The notes under the pieces are model-generated. The model was given only the letters and a program-made list of their open reading frames with translations. It did not search any database and was not told the origin of the DNA. Below, piece by piece: positions 56,111 to 64,000 of a stretch of 64,000 nucleotides of DNA. This stretch comes from an uncultured Piscinibacter sp. Lineage in GTDB: Bacteria; Pseudomonadota; Gammaproteobacteria; Burkholderiales; Burkholderiaceae_C. The position numbers were made by a program, and so were the translations under genes. The stretch lies in contig NZ_CALFYO010000019.1 of NCBI RefSeq assembly GCF_937952055.1, forward strand, positions 558,001 through 622,000. Reading direction: 5' to 3'. Position 1 is the first letter of the stretch. Each line of letters starts with the position of its first letter.

Positions 56111-56609
56111 CCGGCAGGTCGCCACCGTATGGGTTGGGCGGCGTGGCCCCCGGGGCGCGCTCGCCGATCGCCTCGCCAGTATCGAAGTACAACAGCAGCT
56201 GGTGGCGGTCGTTGGGGTGGATGGTGGTGGTGCCGCGCTGCACCTCGATGCGGCCGAGTCGCAGGTCCTGCAGCGTCGCGTCGATCTCGTACTGGCCTAC
56301 TGGCAGCCTGGCGAAAAGCCACGGCCCGTCCATGCGGTGGTCGAGCACGAGCAGGCCGGTCTCGGCCTCGCGGATGCGCACCAGCACGCCGGAGAGGTGC
56401 GCGCCGCTCTTGCGCACCGCCGTCGTGAGCCAGAAGCTGTAGTCGCCGCGCTCGGCGAGCAGGGCCTGCTGCTCGTCCTGGCCGACGCCGCCGGAGACGT
56501 GATCCACGCCGGTCGCACTGGTGCCGCGCTGGGCGGCCCAGGCGTTCGATCCGGCAAGGGTCCACGACGCGCACAGGACGGCGAGAACGGCGTGCAGCAG
56601 CTTCGGCAT
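56097..56609 (-). CDS. Secreted hypothetical protein, carboxypeptidase-regulatory-like
   Basis: 170 residues. A signal peptide (LLHAVLAVLCASWTLAGSNAWA) precedes a mature part with LLAERGDYSFWLTTAVRKSGAHLSGVLVRIREAETG, DHRMDGPWLFARLPVGQYEIDA and LRLGRIEVQRGTTTIHPNDRHQLLLYF, like the beta-sandwich regulatory domains of surface proteins. ATG 56609. Likely periplasmic; unknown function. Confidence 0.72.
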   Translation of the reverse strand: MPKLLHAVLAVLCASWTLAGSNAWAAQRGTSATGVDHVSGGVGQDEQQALLAERGDYSFWLTTAVRKSGAHLSGVLVRIREAETGLLVLDHRMDGPWLFARLPVGQYEIDATLQDLRLGRIEVQRGTTTIHPNDRHQLLLYFDTGEAIGERAPGATPPNPYGGDLPVRKP

Positions 56610-56629
56610 GGTGTCACTTTCGAGATTCG

Positions 56630-57715
56630 TCAGACCAGGACCGCCGGCAGCGGCCGGCGCAGCGACGCGGGCAGGCGCGGGCCACGACCGAAGCGTACGA
56701 CGATGTCGGGGCGCCGCGAGCCGATGCCGAGCAGGGCCGCCAGCTGCGCTCGAAGCGCGGCGACCTCGACCGGCTGGTTGACGTAGGCATGGCGGATGTC
56801 CAGCGCCGTCGCCTGCAGCGCAAAACGTTCGACGCTGCGGCCCACCTCGACCCAATGCGCGGCGTCGTCGGCCTCCGAGAAGAACACCGCGATGCCTGCC
56901 GACGAGCGGACCTGCCGGCGGTACTTGTCGTTCTCGCCGTCCGCCGTGACGAACAGGTCGAACAGTCGCGATCCCAGCCAGCGTGGCGCAGTCGGGTTGC
57001 CCGACGAGGCGGCGTACAGGCCGTCGCCGCGGCGCACCGCCTCGTCGCCGCTGAAGCGGATCCAGGCCTTCAGTTCCTCGACGAAGGCACTGTCCTGCAG
57101 CTGCGCGGTGTTGCCGGCAAGCACGAGCTCGAGCACCTGCTCCATGGCCGGCTTGGCGGTGAGCAGCATCACCTGCGTGCCGCGACCGCTGCCTGCCGCC
57201 TCGAGCAGGCGCAACTCGTCCGTGCCGAGCGGCCGGCCGTCGTAGTCGCCGCGCGTGCTCTGGCGCTGCGCGATCGCCGCGTAGAGCGGCGGGATCGAGG
57301 CCGATGCGGCCTGCAGCGCGACACGGATGCCCATCGTCGCGTCGAAGCTGGCTTCGGCGTGCAGTCCGTGGCGCGGCGCGGCCTGGATCAGGTTCTCGGC
57401 GGCGCAGCCGAGCGACACGTGCAGGTGATGGTCGTCCGGGTCGACCACCGGGCAGCGCCTGGACAGGTCGGCAACGATGTCGATGCTGGACGCGGCGATG
57501 CGGAACTTCCAGCACTGCGTGTTGTGGCTCGAGGGCGCGAGCGTGGCGCAGCGCACCAGCTCGCGGCGCACCGCTGTGGCCTCGGCAGGCAGCTTCTGCG
57601 GCAGCTGCCAGGTGGCCGTCACGGCCTGCTCGTAGGCCTGTTCCGCACCGCAGGCGGCCAGCGGCGCGGCCGCGCCGACGGCCGCGGCCCGCATCCACTG
57701 TCGACGCGTCTGCAT
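56630..57715 (-). CDS. Tat-exported nitroreductase-family lipoprotein
   Basis: 361 residues. A twin-arginine signal (TRRQWMRAAAVGAAAPLAACG) with lipobox ending at Cys22 implies folded export, probably with bound flavin, and membrane anchoring. The mature domain has a nitroreductase-like core (LVRCATLAPSSHNTQCWKFRI, WVEVGRSVERFALQATALDIRHAYVNQP) as in Acg-type proteins. GAGGGAG precedes ATG 57715. Likely FMN-dependent; substrate unknown. Confidence 0.8.
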   Translation of the reverse strand: MQTRRQWMRAAAVGAAAPLAACGAEQAYEQAVTATWQLPQKLPAEATAVRRELVRCATLAPSSHNTQCWKFRIAASSIDIVADLSRRCPVVDPDDHHLHVSLGCAAENLIQAAPRHGLHAEASFDATMGIRVALQAASASIPPLYAAIAQRQSTRGDYDGRPLGTDELRLLEAAGSGRGTQVMLLTAKPAMEQVLELVLAGNTAQLQDSAFVEELKAWIRFSGDEAVRRGDGLYAASSGNPTAPRWLGSRLFDLFVTADGENDKYRRQVRSSAGIAVFFSEADDAAHWVEVGRSVERFALQATALDIRHAYVNQPVEVAALRAQLAALLGIGSRRPDIVVRFGRGPRLPASLRRPLPAVLV

Positions 57716-57856
57716 TCGCACTCCCTCGAACTGGCCCGGGCGCCGATTGCAGCGCAGCGCTTCGGCCGCGGGCATGACATGGCGCAAGCGAAGGTCCGAC
57801 GCCGTGCAAGCGCCTGCGCGACAGCCACCGTGGGGCGCTCACGGCACACTGTGGTC

Positions 57857-58540
57857 ATGCAACCCCTGCCACCCTCCGCCGCCGCCCTCGCCCCCACCGC
57901 GCTGCTCGACAGCGACCACCCCGAGGTGATCGCCTTCGCGCGGCACCATGCCGTCGGCGCCGGCACGCGCGAGCGCGCCGTGGCGCTGGCGCTCGCGGTG
58001 CGTGACGGCTTCCGCTACGACCCCTACCGCATCGACCTGTCGGTGCAGGGCATGCGCGCCAGCACCGTGCTCGCACAGGGCCATGGCTGGTGCGTGCCGA
58101 AGGCCGCGCTGCTTGTCGCGGCCGCGCGTGCTGCCGGCATCCCGGCGCGCGTGGGCTATGCCGACGTGCGCAACCACCTCAGCACCGAACGGCTGCGCCG
58201 CACGCTGCAGACCGACCTGTTCGTCTGGCACGGCTATGCGGATCTCTGGATCGATGGCCGCTGGGTGAAGGCCACGCCGGCCTTCAACATCGAGCTGTGC
58301 GAGCGCTTCGGCCTGCTGCCGCTGCACTTCGACGGCCGCAGCGATTCGATCTACCACCCCTTCGACAAGGCCGGACACCGCCACATGGAATACGTGAACC
58401 AGCATGGCGCCTTCGACGACATGCCGCTGGCGCGCATCGTCGCCGCCTTCGAGGCGACCTACCCCGCCTGGCGGCCCGGGCAGGCGGCGATGCACTCGGC
58501 CAGCTTCGATGCCGACGTGGCGCGCGAGGTGCAGCGATGA
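57857..58540 (+). CDS. Transglutaminase-like protein
   Basis: 227 residues of the transglutaminase-like (papain-like) superfamily. The nucleophile Cys79 lies in GHGWCVPKAALLVAAARAAGIPARVG and His125 in LFVWHGYADLWIDGRWVKATPAFN. The Asp of the third site usual in this fold is not evident (KATPAFN). It is coupled by ATGA to the PaaI-type gene. Substrate unknown. Confidence 0.85.
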   Translation: MQPLPPSAAALAPTALLDSDHPEVIAFARHHAVGAGTRERAVALALAVRDGFRYDPYRIDLSVQGMRASTVLAQGHGWCVPKAALLVAAARAAGIPARVGYADVRNHLSTERLRRTLQTDLFVWHGYADLWIDGRWVKATPAFNIELCERFGLLPLHFDGRSDSIYHPFDKAGHRHMEYVNQHGAFDDMPLARIVAAFEATYPAWRPGQAAMHSASFDADVAREVQR

Positions 58541-58992
58541 GCACGCCGGCGATCCCTGCAGGCTTCGCGCCGCTCACGCTCGGCGGCGAGTTCATCGTCG
58601 CCAACGGGCCGCTGTTCGAGCGATGCGAGGGCGAGGCCTACCAGCTCGGCTTTCGCGTAGAGAAGCGGCACACCAACACGATGGGCATCTGCCACGGCGG
58701 CATGATGGCCACCTTCTGCGACATGCTGCTGCCGATCACTGCCTTCCGCCGCAACAACGGCCTGCGCGCACGCTTCCTGCCGACCGTGAGCCTGGACATC
58801 GACTACCTGGCGCCGGCGCCGCTGGGCGCCTGGGTGCAGGGCGAGGCCCAGGTGCTGCGCACGACGCGCAGCATGGTCTTTGCGCAGGGCCTGGTCAGCG
58901 CCGACGGCGAACCGGTGGCGCGCGTCAGCGGCGTGTTCAAGATCGGCGCGGCCTTCGCGGCGGCCCTCGCGGAGGGCGGCGCGGCGGGCTGA
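58537..58992 (+). CDS. PaaI-family hotdog thioesterase
   Basis: 151 residues of the hotdog fold. GICHGGMMATFCDMLL carries the HGG motif, with the usual pattern of PaaI/4-hydroxybenzoyl-CoA thioesterases. It hydrolyses acyl- or aryl-CoA thioesters. It follows the transglutaminase-like gene with a 4-base overlap. Physiological substrate unknown. Confidence 0.88.
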   Translation: MSTPAIPAGFAPLTLGGEFIVANGPLFERCEGEAYQLGFRVEKRHTNTMGICHGGMMATFCDMLLPITAFRRNNGLRARFLPTVSLDIDYLAPAPLGAWVQGEAQVLRTTRSMVFAQGLVSADGEPVARVSGVFKIGAAFAAALAEGGAAG

Positions 58993-59011
58993 CGCCGGCC
59001 GCGCCGCGCCC

Positions 59012-59746
59012 TCAGGGCAGCGGCACGTACATGTAGCCGGCGTTGCGCACCGTGCGGATGCAGCGCGGCTCGCCGCCCGGTTCGGGCTCCACCTTGCGGC
59101 GCAGCCGCCCGATGCGGATGTCGATCGAGCGGTCGAACGGCTCCCACTCGCGGTTGCGCGTGTGCATGAGCAGCTGGTCGCGTGACAGCACGCGGTTGGG
59201 GTTGGCGAGGAAGACGCGGATCAGGTCGTACTCCATCGCCGTCATTGCCACCTCCTCGCCACCGGCGGCGAGGTCGAACAGGCGGCGCGAGTCCAGCTCC
59301 ACCTCGCAGCGGCCGAAACGTTGCCGCGTGCCGGCGGAGGCCGCCGCCGGCTCGGCGGCGGTCTCCTGCGCCTTCGCCTGCATGCGGCGCAACACGCTCT
59401 TCACGCGCGCAAGCAGCTCGCGCGGGTCGAAAGGCTTGCCGATGTAATCGTCGGCACCGACCTCCAGGCCGACGACGCGATCGATCACGTCGTCCGAGCC
59501 GGTCACCATGACGATGCCGACGTCGTAGCGCTCGCGCAGGAACCGCGCCAGCGTCAGGCCGTCCTCGCCGGGCAGGCGCAGGTCGAGCAGCACGAGGTCG
59601 GGCAGTTCGCGCTCCATCTCCTCGCGCATCGCCGCACCGTCGGCGGCGGCGCGCACGGCGTAGCCGTGGCCGCCCAGGTACTCCATCAGCATGCTGCGCA
59701 CCGAGGGGTCGTCGTCGACGACGAGCAGGTTCGCGGATCGGTCCAT
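59012..59746 (-). CDS. OmpR-family two-component response regulator
   Basis: 244 residues. A receiver domain (about 7-120) with phospho-acceptor Asp in LVLLDLRLPGEDG and Lys in IGKPFDPRELLARV, and a winged-helix DNA-binding domain (about 148-244) ending RRKVEPEPGGEPRCIRTVRNAGYMYV. ATG 59746 is chosen over 59785 (the 13 added residues are not conserved). No histidine kinase is adjacent. It is divergent from the diiron gene. Confidence 0.92.
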   Translation of the reverse strand: MDRSANLLVVDDDPSVRSMLMEYLGGHGYAVRAAADGAAMREEMERELPDLVLLDLRLPGEDGLTLARFLRERYDVGIVMVTGSDDVIDRVVGLEVGADDYIGKPFDPRELLARVKSVLRRMQAKAQETAAEPAAASAGTRQRFGRCEVELDSRRLFDLAAGGEEVAMTAMEYDLIRVFLANPNRVLSRDQLLMHTRNREWEPFDRSIDIRIGRLRRKVEPEPGGEPRCIRTVRNAGYMYVPLP

Positions 59747-59923
59747 GTCGCCGATTGTGCCGCCGCGACGCAACGGATGAAACACGGCCGTACACGGCAG
59801 CTACAAGTCCGCGCCAATCGGGAGCGGCATTGCCGCAAGGCGGATACGGCAGCCGCCCACAGTCCCACTCCATGCCGGACGACGCGGTGTCGACCGGCAG
59901 ACCCGAACCGAGGAACCCCGACC

Positions 59924-60904
59924 ATGAGCCAGACCACCACCCTTCCCACCACCGTCTCGCGTCACGCCAAGGTGATCGAAGTCTCCAAGCGCGTGCGCTG
60001 GGAGATCGAGCGCGACGTCATCCGCGGCCGCCGCTTCGACTACGGCAAGTCCTTCCTGCCCGCCGGCCTGTCGCTGGTCGACGAGCTGCCCTTCCTGAGC
60101 AGCGGCGAGCGCCGCCTGCTCAGCCAGGTGCAGGGCCGCACCTACGCCTACATCTTCGGGCTGGTCGAGCGCTTCATCGCCGCCAAGGTGATGGACCTGG
60201 GCCGCGAGCAGGCCTTCGGCGACCAGACCGCGCTGGAAGCGCTGGTGCGCATGACCGACGAGGAGCTGAAGCACCAGGCGCTGTTCCGCCGCCTGGAGGA
60301 CATGATGGCCGAGGACATGCCTGCCGGCTACGTGCAGAGCGCCGACGCCAACGCGGTGGCCGGGGCGGTGCTGTCCAAGAGCGACTGGGCGGTGCTGGCG
60401 CTGACGCTGGACATCGAGCTGTTCACGCAGGCGCACTACCGCGCCAGCATCGAGCCCGATGCCCAGCTCTCCGAACTGTGGAAGGACGTGTTCCTGTTCC
60501 ACTGGAAGGAAGAAGCGCAGCACGCCATCCTCGACGAGATCGAACTGCAGCGCATCGACGCCACGCTGACGCCTGCGCAGCGCGACGCGGCGGTGGACGA
60601 CCTGATCGCCCTGGTGGGGGCGGTCGACGGCATCCTGCAGGCGCAGGCTGCGGCCGACGCGCGCTACTTCGTGCAATGCGCTGGCCGCAGCTTCAGCGAA
60701 GCGCAGGCGCAGGAGGTGCATGCGCTGGTGCTGAAGGCCTACCGCTGGCAGTACATCGTCTCCGGCGTGATGGAGCCGCGCTTCCAGAAGACGCTGTTCG
60801 CGCTGCTCGACGAGGCGCAGGGAGCGCGTATCCACCATGCGCTCGCACCGCTGACCTACGCCGTGCCGCTGCAGGCCGCGATGCCGCTGCCGATGGCGGC
60901 CTGA
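59924..60904 (+). CDS. Diiron ferritin-like protein
   Basis: 326 residues, all helical. Metal ligands fit a four-helix diiron centre: Glu82, Glu114-x-x-His117 (EELKHQ), Glu165 and Glu197-x-x-His200 (EEAQHA). It may store or oxidise iron, or be an oxygenase; the EExxH pairs resemble both ferritin-like and AurF-type oxygenases. GAGGAA precedes ATG 59924. The next gene, a DUF1127 protein, follows in 12 bases. Confidence 0.8.
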   Translation: MSQTTTLPTTVSRHAKVIEVSKRVRWEIERDVIRGRRFDYGKSFLPAGLSLVDELPFLSSGERRLLSQVQGRTYAYIFGLVERFIAAKVMDLGREQAFGDQTALEALVRMTDEELKHQALFRRLEDMMAEDMPAGYVQSADANAVAGAVLSKSDWAVLALTLDIELFTQAHYRASIEPDAQLSELWKDVFLFHWKEEAQHAILDEIELQRIDATLTPAQRDAAVDDLIALVGAVDGILQAQAAADARYFVQCAGRSFSEAQAQEVHALVLKAYRWQYIVSGVMEPRFQKTLFALLDEAQGARIHHALAPLTYAVPLQAAMPLPMAA

Positions 60905-60916
60905 GGGGAGGCAGTC

Positions 60917-61180
60917 ATGTCCACCTTCGCCGCCCCATCGACGGCCATCACGGCGCCCGGGCGGCGGCTGGCCAGGTTGCGTGACCGCGTGCGCGCCTGG
61001 CTGGCGCGCGGTCGCGAGCGCAGCGCCACGGTCGCGCTCGAATCGCTCGACGAGCGCAGCCTGCGCGACATCGGCCTGGCCCGCAGCGAGCTCGGCTCGG
61101 TGCGCGCCGAGCTGGAGGGCCGGGTCGAGGCGACTCGCCTGCGCGTGCTGCAGGACCTCCCCCGTGGGGGAGCGGCATGA
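60917..61180 (+). CDS. DUF1127 small protein
   Basis: 87 residues with a C-terminal DUF1127 (YjiS-like) helix: LESLDERSLRDIGLARSELGSVRAE. Some DUF1127 proteins in other bacteria affect phosphate/carbon signalling or RNA turnover. GGGGAGG precedes ATG 60917. The stop overlaps the MFS start (ATGA, 61177-61180). Confidence 0.88.
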   Translation: MSTFAAPSTAITAPGRRLARLRDRVRAWLARGRERSATVALESLDERSLRDIGLARSELGSVRAELEGRVEATRLRVLQDLPRGGAA

Positions 61181-62361
61181 ACGCCGCCTGGCGCCTCACG
61201 CTGGCCGCCGCCGCCCTGATGGCGCTGGCCAGCGGCGGGCGCGCCGCCACCGGTCTGTTCGTCTCGCCGCTGAACGGCGCCTCCGGCCTCGGCCTGGCGG
61301 CGCTCAGCCTCCTCCTCGCCCTCGGCCAGCTGGCCGTGGGCTTCGCGCAGCCACTGGTCGGCCACTGGGCCGACCGCTTCGGCGCCGCGCGCGTCATCGT
61401 CGTCGGCGCCGTGGCTCTGGCGGCGAGCACGGCGCTGCCGGCCTGGTCGGTGCTGCCCGGCGCGGTGGCGCTGTCGCTGATCGCCAGCGCCGTGGCCAGC
61501 AGCGCGGTGGGCAGCAACGGTCTGCTGCTCGGCGAGGTGAGCCGTCGCCTCGGCCCGGCCCGCTCCGGTGCAGCGGTCGGCCTGATCGGCGCCGGCGCCT
61601 CGGTCGGGCAGATGCTCGCCGGACCGGCGCTGCAGGGCGCGATCGACTGGCGCGGCTGGCCGTGGGCCATGCTCGCGCTGGCGGCGCTGTCGCTGCTCGC
61701 CTGGCCGCTGGCGCTGCCGCTGCGCCGCAGCCCGAGCGCGGCACCGCGCGCGCCCGCCCAGCCGGTCGCCGACGTGCTGCGCGACGCCCGCTTCTGGCGC
61801 GTCGCCGCCAGCTTCGGCGTGTGCGGCTTCCACGTCGCCTTCCTCACCGTGCACATGCCCGGCGTGATCGAACGCTGCGGCCTGCCGGCCTCGCTGGCGG
61901 GCAGCTGGATCGCGGTGGCCGGCGCCGCCAACATCGCCGGCAGCCTGCTCGTCGGGGCGGCCCTGCGCCGCCACGACGCGGGCTGGCTGCTCGTGGCGCT
62001 GTACGGCGTGCGCGCGCTCGGCATCGTGATGCTGCTGCTGCTGCCGCCGACGGCCGAGCTGATGATCGCCTTCGCCCTGGTGATGGGCGCCAGCCACATG
62101 GCGACGCTGCCGCCGACCACGCAGCTCGTCGCGCGCGCCCACGGCGTCGAGCGCCTGGGCACGCTGTTCGGCGTGGTCATGCTGGTGCACCAGCTCGGCA
62201 GCTTTGCCGGCATCTGGCTGGGCGGCGTGCTCGCCGAGGCCAGCGGCAGCGACCGGCCGCTGTGGTCGATCGACATCGCGCTGGCGCTGCTCGCCGCGGC
62301 GCTGGTGTGGCCGCAGCGTGCGCGGCACGCGTTCCCCGCGGCCGTCGCGCACGGCGCGTGA
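61177..62361 (+). CDS. MFS transporter
   Basis: 394 residues with about 12 hydrophobic helices and the loop motif GHWADRFGAARVIVVG between helices 2 and 3. Likely a single-component secondary transporter. Coupled to the DUF1127 gene; its stop codon abuts the end of the histidine kinase gene (no spacer). The substrate is unknown. Confidence 0.88.
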   Translation: MNAAWRLTLAAAALMALASGGRAATGLFVSPLNGASGLGLAALSLLLALGQLAVGFAQPLVGHWADRFGAARVIVVGAVALAASTALPAWSVLPGAVALSLIASAVASSAVGSNGLLLGEVSRRLGPARSGAAVGLIGAGASVGQMLAGPALQGAIDWRGWPWAMLALAALSLLAWPLALPLRRSPSAAPRAPAQPVADVLRDARFWRVAASFGVCGFHVAFLTVHMPGVIERCGLPASLAGSWIAVAGAANIAGSLLVGAALRRHDAGWLLVALYGVRALGIVMLLLLPPTAELMIAFALVMGASHMATLPPTTQLVARAHGVERLGTLFGVVMLVHQLGSFAGIWLGGVLAEASGSDRPLWSIDIALALLAAALVWPQRARHAFPAAVAHGA

Positions 62362-64000
62362 TCAGTGCCGCACGGCGAGCGTTTCGTGCAGCAGCGCGCG
62401 CAGCCGCTCGACGTCGATCGGCTTGGGCAGGGCGGCGCGCACGCCATTGTCGGCCAGGACTGCCGCGTCGAAGCCGTCGGCGTTGCCGCTGACCAGCAGC
62501 ACCGGCAGGCCGGCGCGCAGCCGCGTCGCCTGGCGGGCGAGCTGCAGGCCGGTCATCTGCGGCATGGTGTAGTCGGTGATCAGCAGGTCGGTGCGAAGAG
62601 CGTCCTGCGCCAGCCAGTCCAGCGCGGTGTGAGGGTCACGGTGCAGCGTCACCGCCAGGCCCCAGTGGCGCAGCTGCTCGGCGAGGTAGTCGCCGACCAG
62701 CGTCTCGTCCTCGACCAGCAGCACGCGGCCGGCCAGCCTCCGGTGCACCGGCTCGGGCGCGGCGGCCACGACGGTGCCTTGTGCCGACGCACCGTCGGCG
62801 CTCGGCAGCAGCACGCGGAAGCGCGCGCCGTGGCCGGGCACGCTGTCGACGCAGATATGGCCGCGGTGGTCGTGCACGATGCCATGCACCATCGCCAGGC
62901 CCATGCCCGACCCCTTGCCGACCTCCTTGGTGGAGTAGAAGGGGTCGAACATGCGTGGCATCACGTCGGCGCCGATGCCCGCGCCGTCGTCGGTGACCGA
63001 CAGCTCCACCCAGCGGCCGCCGTCGATGCGCTCGCCGCAGGAGCGGCAGTGCCAGCCGCCGGAGGCTTCGCGCAGGCCGATGCGGATGCGGCCGGCGCCG
63101 TCCATCGCGTCACGCGCGTTGATGCACAGGTTGAACAGCACCTGCTCGAGCTGCACCGCGTCGCCTTCCACCTGCGGCATCGCCTCGTCGTCCGCGGCGC
63201 CGAGCTCGACGGCGTCGAGCACGATCGACGAAGGCAGCGTGGCGCGCAGCAACTGCACCGACTGGCGCAGCAGCGGCGCCAGAGCCAGCGGCTGCCGGCG
63301 CGACGGCCGGCGGCGCGCAAAGGCGAGCATCTGCGCGATCAGCTCGCGGGCGCGCTGTGCGGCAAGCTGTGCCTGGCCGAGCTGGCGCGACAGCGTCGCG
63401 TCGGCCAGTGACTCGGCGCGCTCCTGTCCCATCACCAGATAGCCGATCACGCTGGTGAGGATGTTGTTGAAGTCGTGGGCGATGCCGCCGGTGAGCTGGC
63501 CGATCGCCTCCATCTTCTGCGCCTGGCGCAGCTGCGCCTCGAGCGCGGCGCGCTCGGCCTCGGCGGCGCGGCGCGCGCTGATGTCGCGCAGGTGGCCGAC
63601 GAAGATGCTGCCCTCGGGCACGGCGGCGACGCTGATCGCCAGCTCGATGGGAATCTCGCGCCCGTCGGCGGTCACCGCGGTGGTCTCGACGAGGCGGCCG
63701 ACCATCGGCCCGCGGCCGGTGGCGGGGAAGTGCTTCAGGCCGCGCTCGTGCGCTGCGCGGTGCCGCTCGGGCAGGATGAGCGCAGCCAGCGAGCGGCCCA
63801 GCACCTGCTCGCGGCGGTGACCGAAGATGCGCTCGGCGGCGGCGTTGAACTCGACCACGCGGCCCTCGCCGTCCATGCCGATCACCGCATCGAAGGCCGC
63901 CTCGACGGTGGCGCGCAGGCGCGCCTCGCTGCGTTGCAGCGCCTGCTCGCGATCGAGCCGCTCGGTGATGTCGCGTGCGATCTGCAGGACGTGGGGCTCG
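62362..64000 (-). CDS. PAS-containing hybrid histidine kinase (5' end off the window)
   Basis: At least 546 residues are inside; the reading frame stays open to the right edge. A PAS domain (FNAAAERIFGHRREQVLGRSLAALILPERH) is followed by a kinase with H-box GGIAHDFNNILTSVIGY, N-box NLCINARDAMDG, G1 SVTDDGAGIG and G2 KGSGMGLAMVHG, and a receiver domain (RVLLVEDETLVGDYLAEQL, Asp in LLITDYTMPQMTG, Lys in ALPKPID). A CxxC pair (WHCRSCGERIDGGRW) lies inside the ATPase region. It probably signals to its own receiver; no output domain or partner is adjacent. The upstream sequence (QIARDITERLDREQALQRSEARLRA) points to another PAS domain. Confidence 0.9.
   Translation of the reverse strand, partial: EPHVLQIARDITERLDREQALQRSEARLRATVEAAFDAVIGMDGEGRVVEFNAAAERIFGHRREQVLGRSLAALILPERHRAAHERGLKHFPATGRGPMVGRLVETTAVTADGREIPIELAISVAAVPEGSIFVGHLRDISARRAAEAERAALEAQLRQAQKMEAIGQLTGGIAHDFNNILTSVIGYLVMGQERAESLADATLSRQLGQAQLAAQRARELIAQMLAFARRRPSRRQPLALAPLLRQSVQLLRATLPSSIVLDAVELGAADDEAMPQVEGDAVQLEQVLFNLCINARDAMDGAGRIRIGLREASGGWHCRSCGERIDGGRWVELSVTDDGAGIGADVMPRMFDPFYSTKEVGKGSGMGLAMVHGIVHDHRGHICVDSVPGHGARFRVLLPSADGASAQGTVVAAAPEPVHRRLAGRVLLVEDETLVGDYLAEQLRHWGLAVTLHRDPHTALDWLAQDALRTDLLITDYTMPQMTGLQLARQATRLRAGLPVLLVSGNADGFDAAVLADNGVRAALPKPIDVERLRALLHETLAVRH

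Noticed and set aside
59780..59830. TACA direct-repeat-like sites for the OmpR-type regulator
   Set aside because: Only short degenerate matches; not enough to call a binding site.

Overview
This window looks like ordinary chromosome from a high-GC (by eye near 70 %) betaproteobacterium of the Burkholderiales, in the Rubrivivax/Leptothrix/Methylibium neighbourhood. Evidence: extreme GC at third codon positions, many ATGA/GTGA start-stop overlaps, a class II DAHP synthase, a MaeB-type malic enzyme, a DUF4212/sodium-solute symporter/DUF294/exonuclease cluster, an RF2 gene with the programmed +1 frameshift, and several Burkholderiales-type hypotheticals. The genus is inference. I found no insertion sequence, integrase, CRISPR array, rRNA or plasmid function, and no gene-free stretch over 300 bases.

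Left end (1-6350): an acyl-CoA catabolic cluster. A minus-strand operon (TPP-dependent enzyme, acyl-CoA dehydrogenase, SDR, ACAD10/11-type kinase cut by the window edge) is divergent from an acyl-CoA ligase and a GntR/FCD regulator. The divergent promoter region carries two copies of a TCTGAATTCAGA operator. The gene set resembles levulinate-type catabolism, in which 4-hydroxyacyl-CoA is phosphorylated and then dephosphorylated by elimination. 6514-16537: an ABC exporter, a membrane-anchored TIR protein, a YedI/DUF808 protein, an orphan flagellar rod-like mini-protein behind a sigma-28-like promoter, a cold-shock/DUF1294 fusion and small secreted or membrane proteins.

Middle (16548-39377): oligopeptidase B and a BtuF-like protein whose start codons form the tips of a perfect 19-bp inverted repeat; AroG class II, MalQ, a periplasmic metallo-beta-lactamase-fold protein, tRNA-Ser, ApaH, a CorC/HlyC protein, a PcaC-PcaD fusion, a Met-rich Spy-like protein, a diguanylate cyclase broken by two compensating frameshifts, MaeB, a PGAP1-like hydrolase, an HPF/cold-shock fusion, a diaminopimelate dehydrogenase-like protein, a YbhB protein, a stand-alone polymerase-X-type HhH protein and tRNA-Thr with its terminator.

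Right part (39403-64000): a leftward run prfB - HAD phosphatase - pepN - fbp - phosphoglycerate-mutase-like gene ending at tRNA-Thr; a rightward run of a small membrane protein, a TPR protein, DUF4212, the ActP-like symporter, a DUF294 protein and a DEDD exonuclease; then hydrolases, a second acyl-CoA synthetase, a Tat-lipoprotein nitroreductase, a transglutaminase-like protein, a PaaI thioesterase, an OmpR-type response regulator, a diiron ferritin-like protein, a DUF1127 protein, an MFS transporter and a hybrid histidine kinase cut by the right edge.

Nearly all convergent pairs abut or overlap, three of them sharing a CTAG as both stop codons, so transcription termination must often happen inside neighbouring genes. 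The most promising leads are the catabolic cluster with its twin operator, the mirror-image start region at 18576-18619, the TIR-membrane protein, the sigma-28-linked genes, and an EF-hand-like loop in the symporter.
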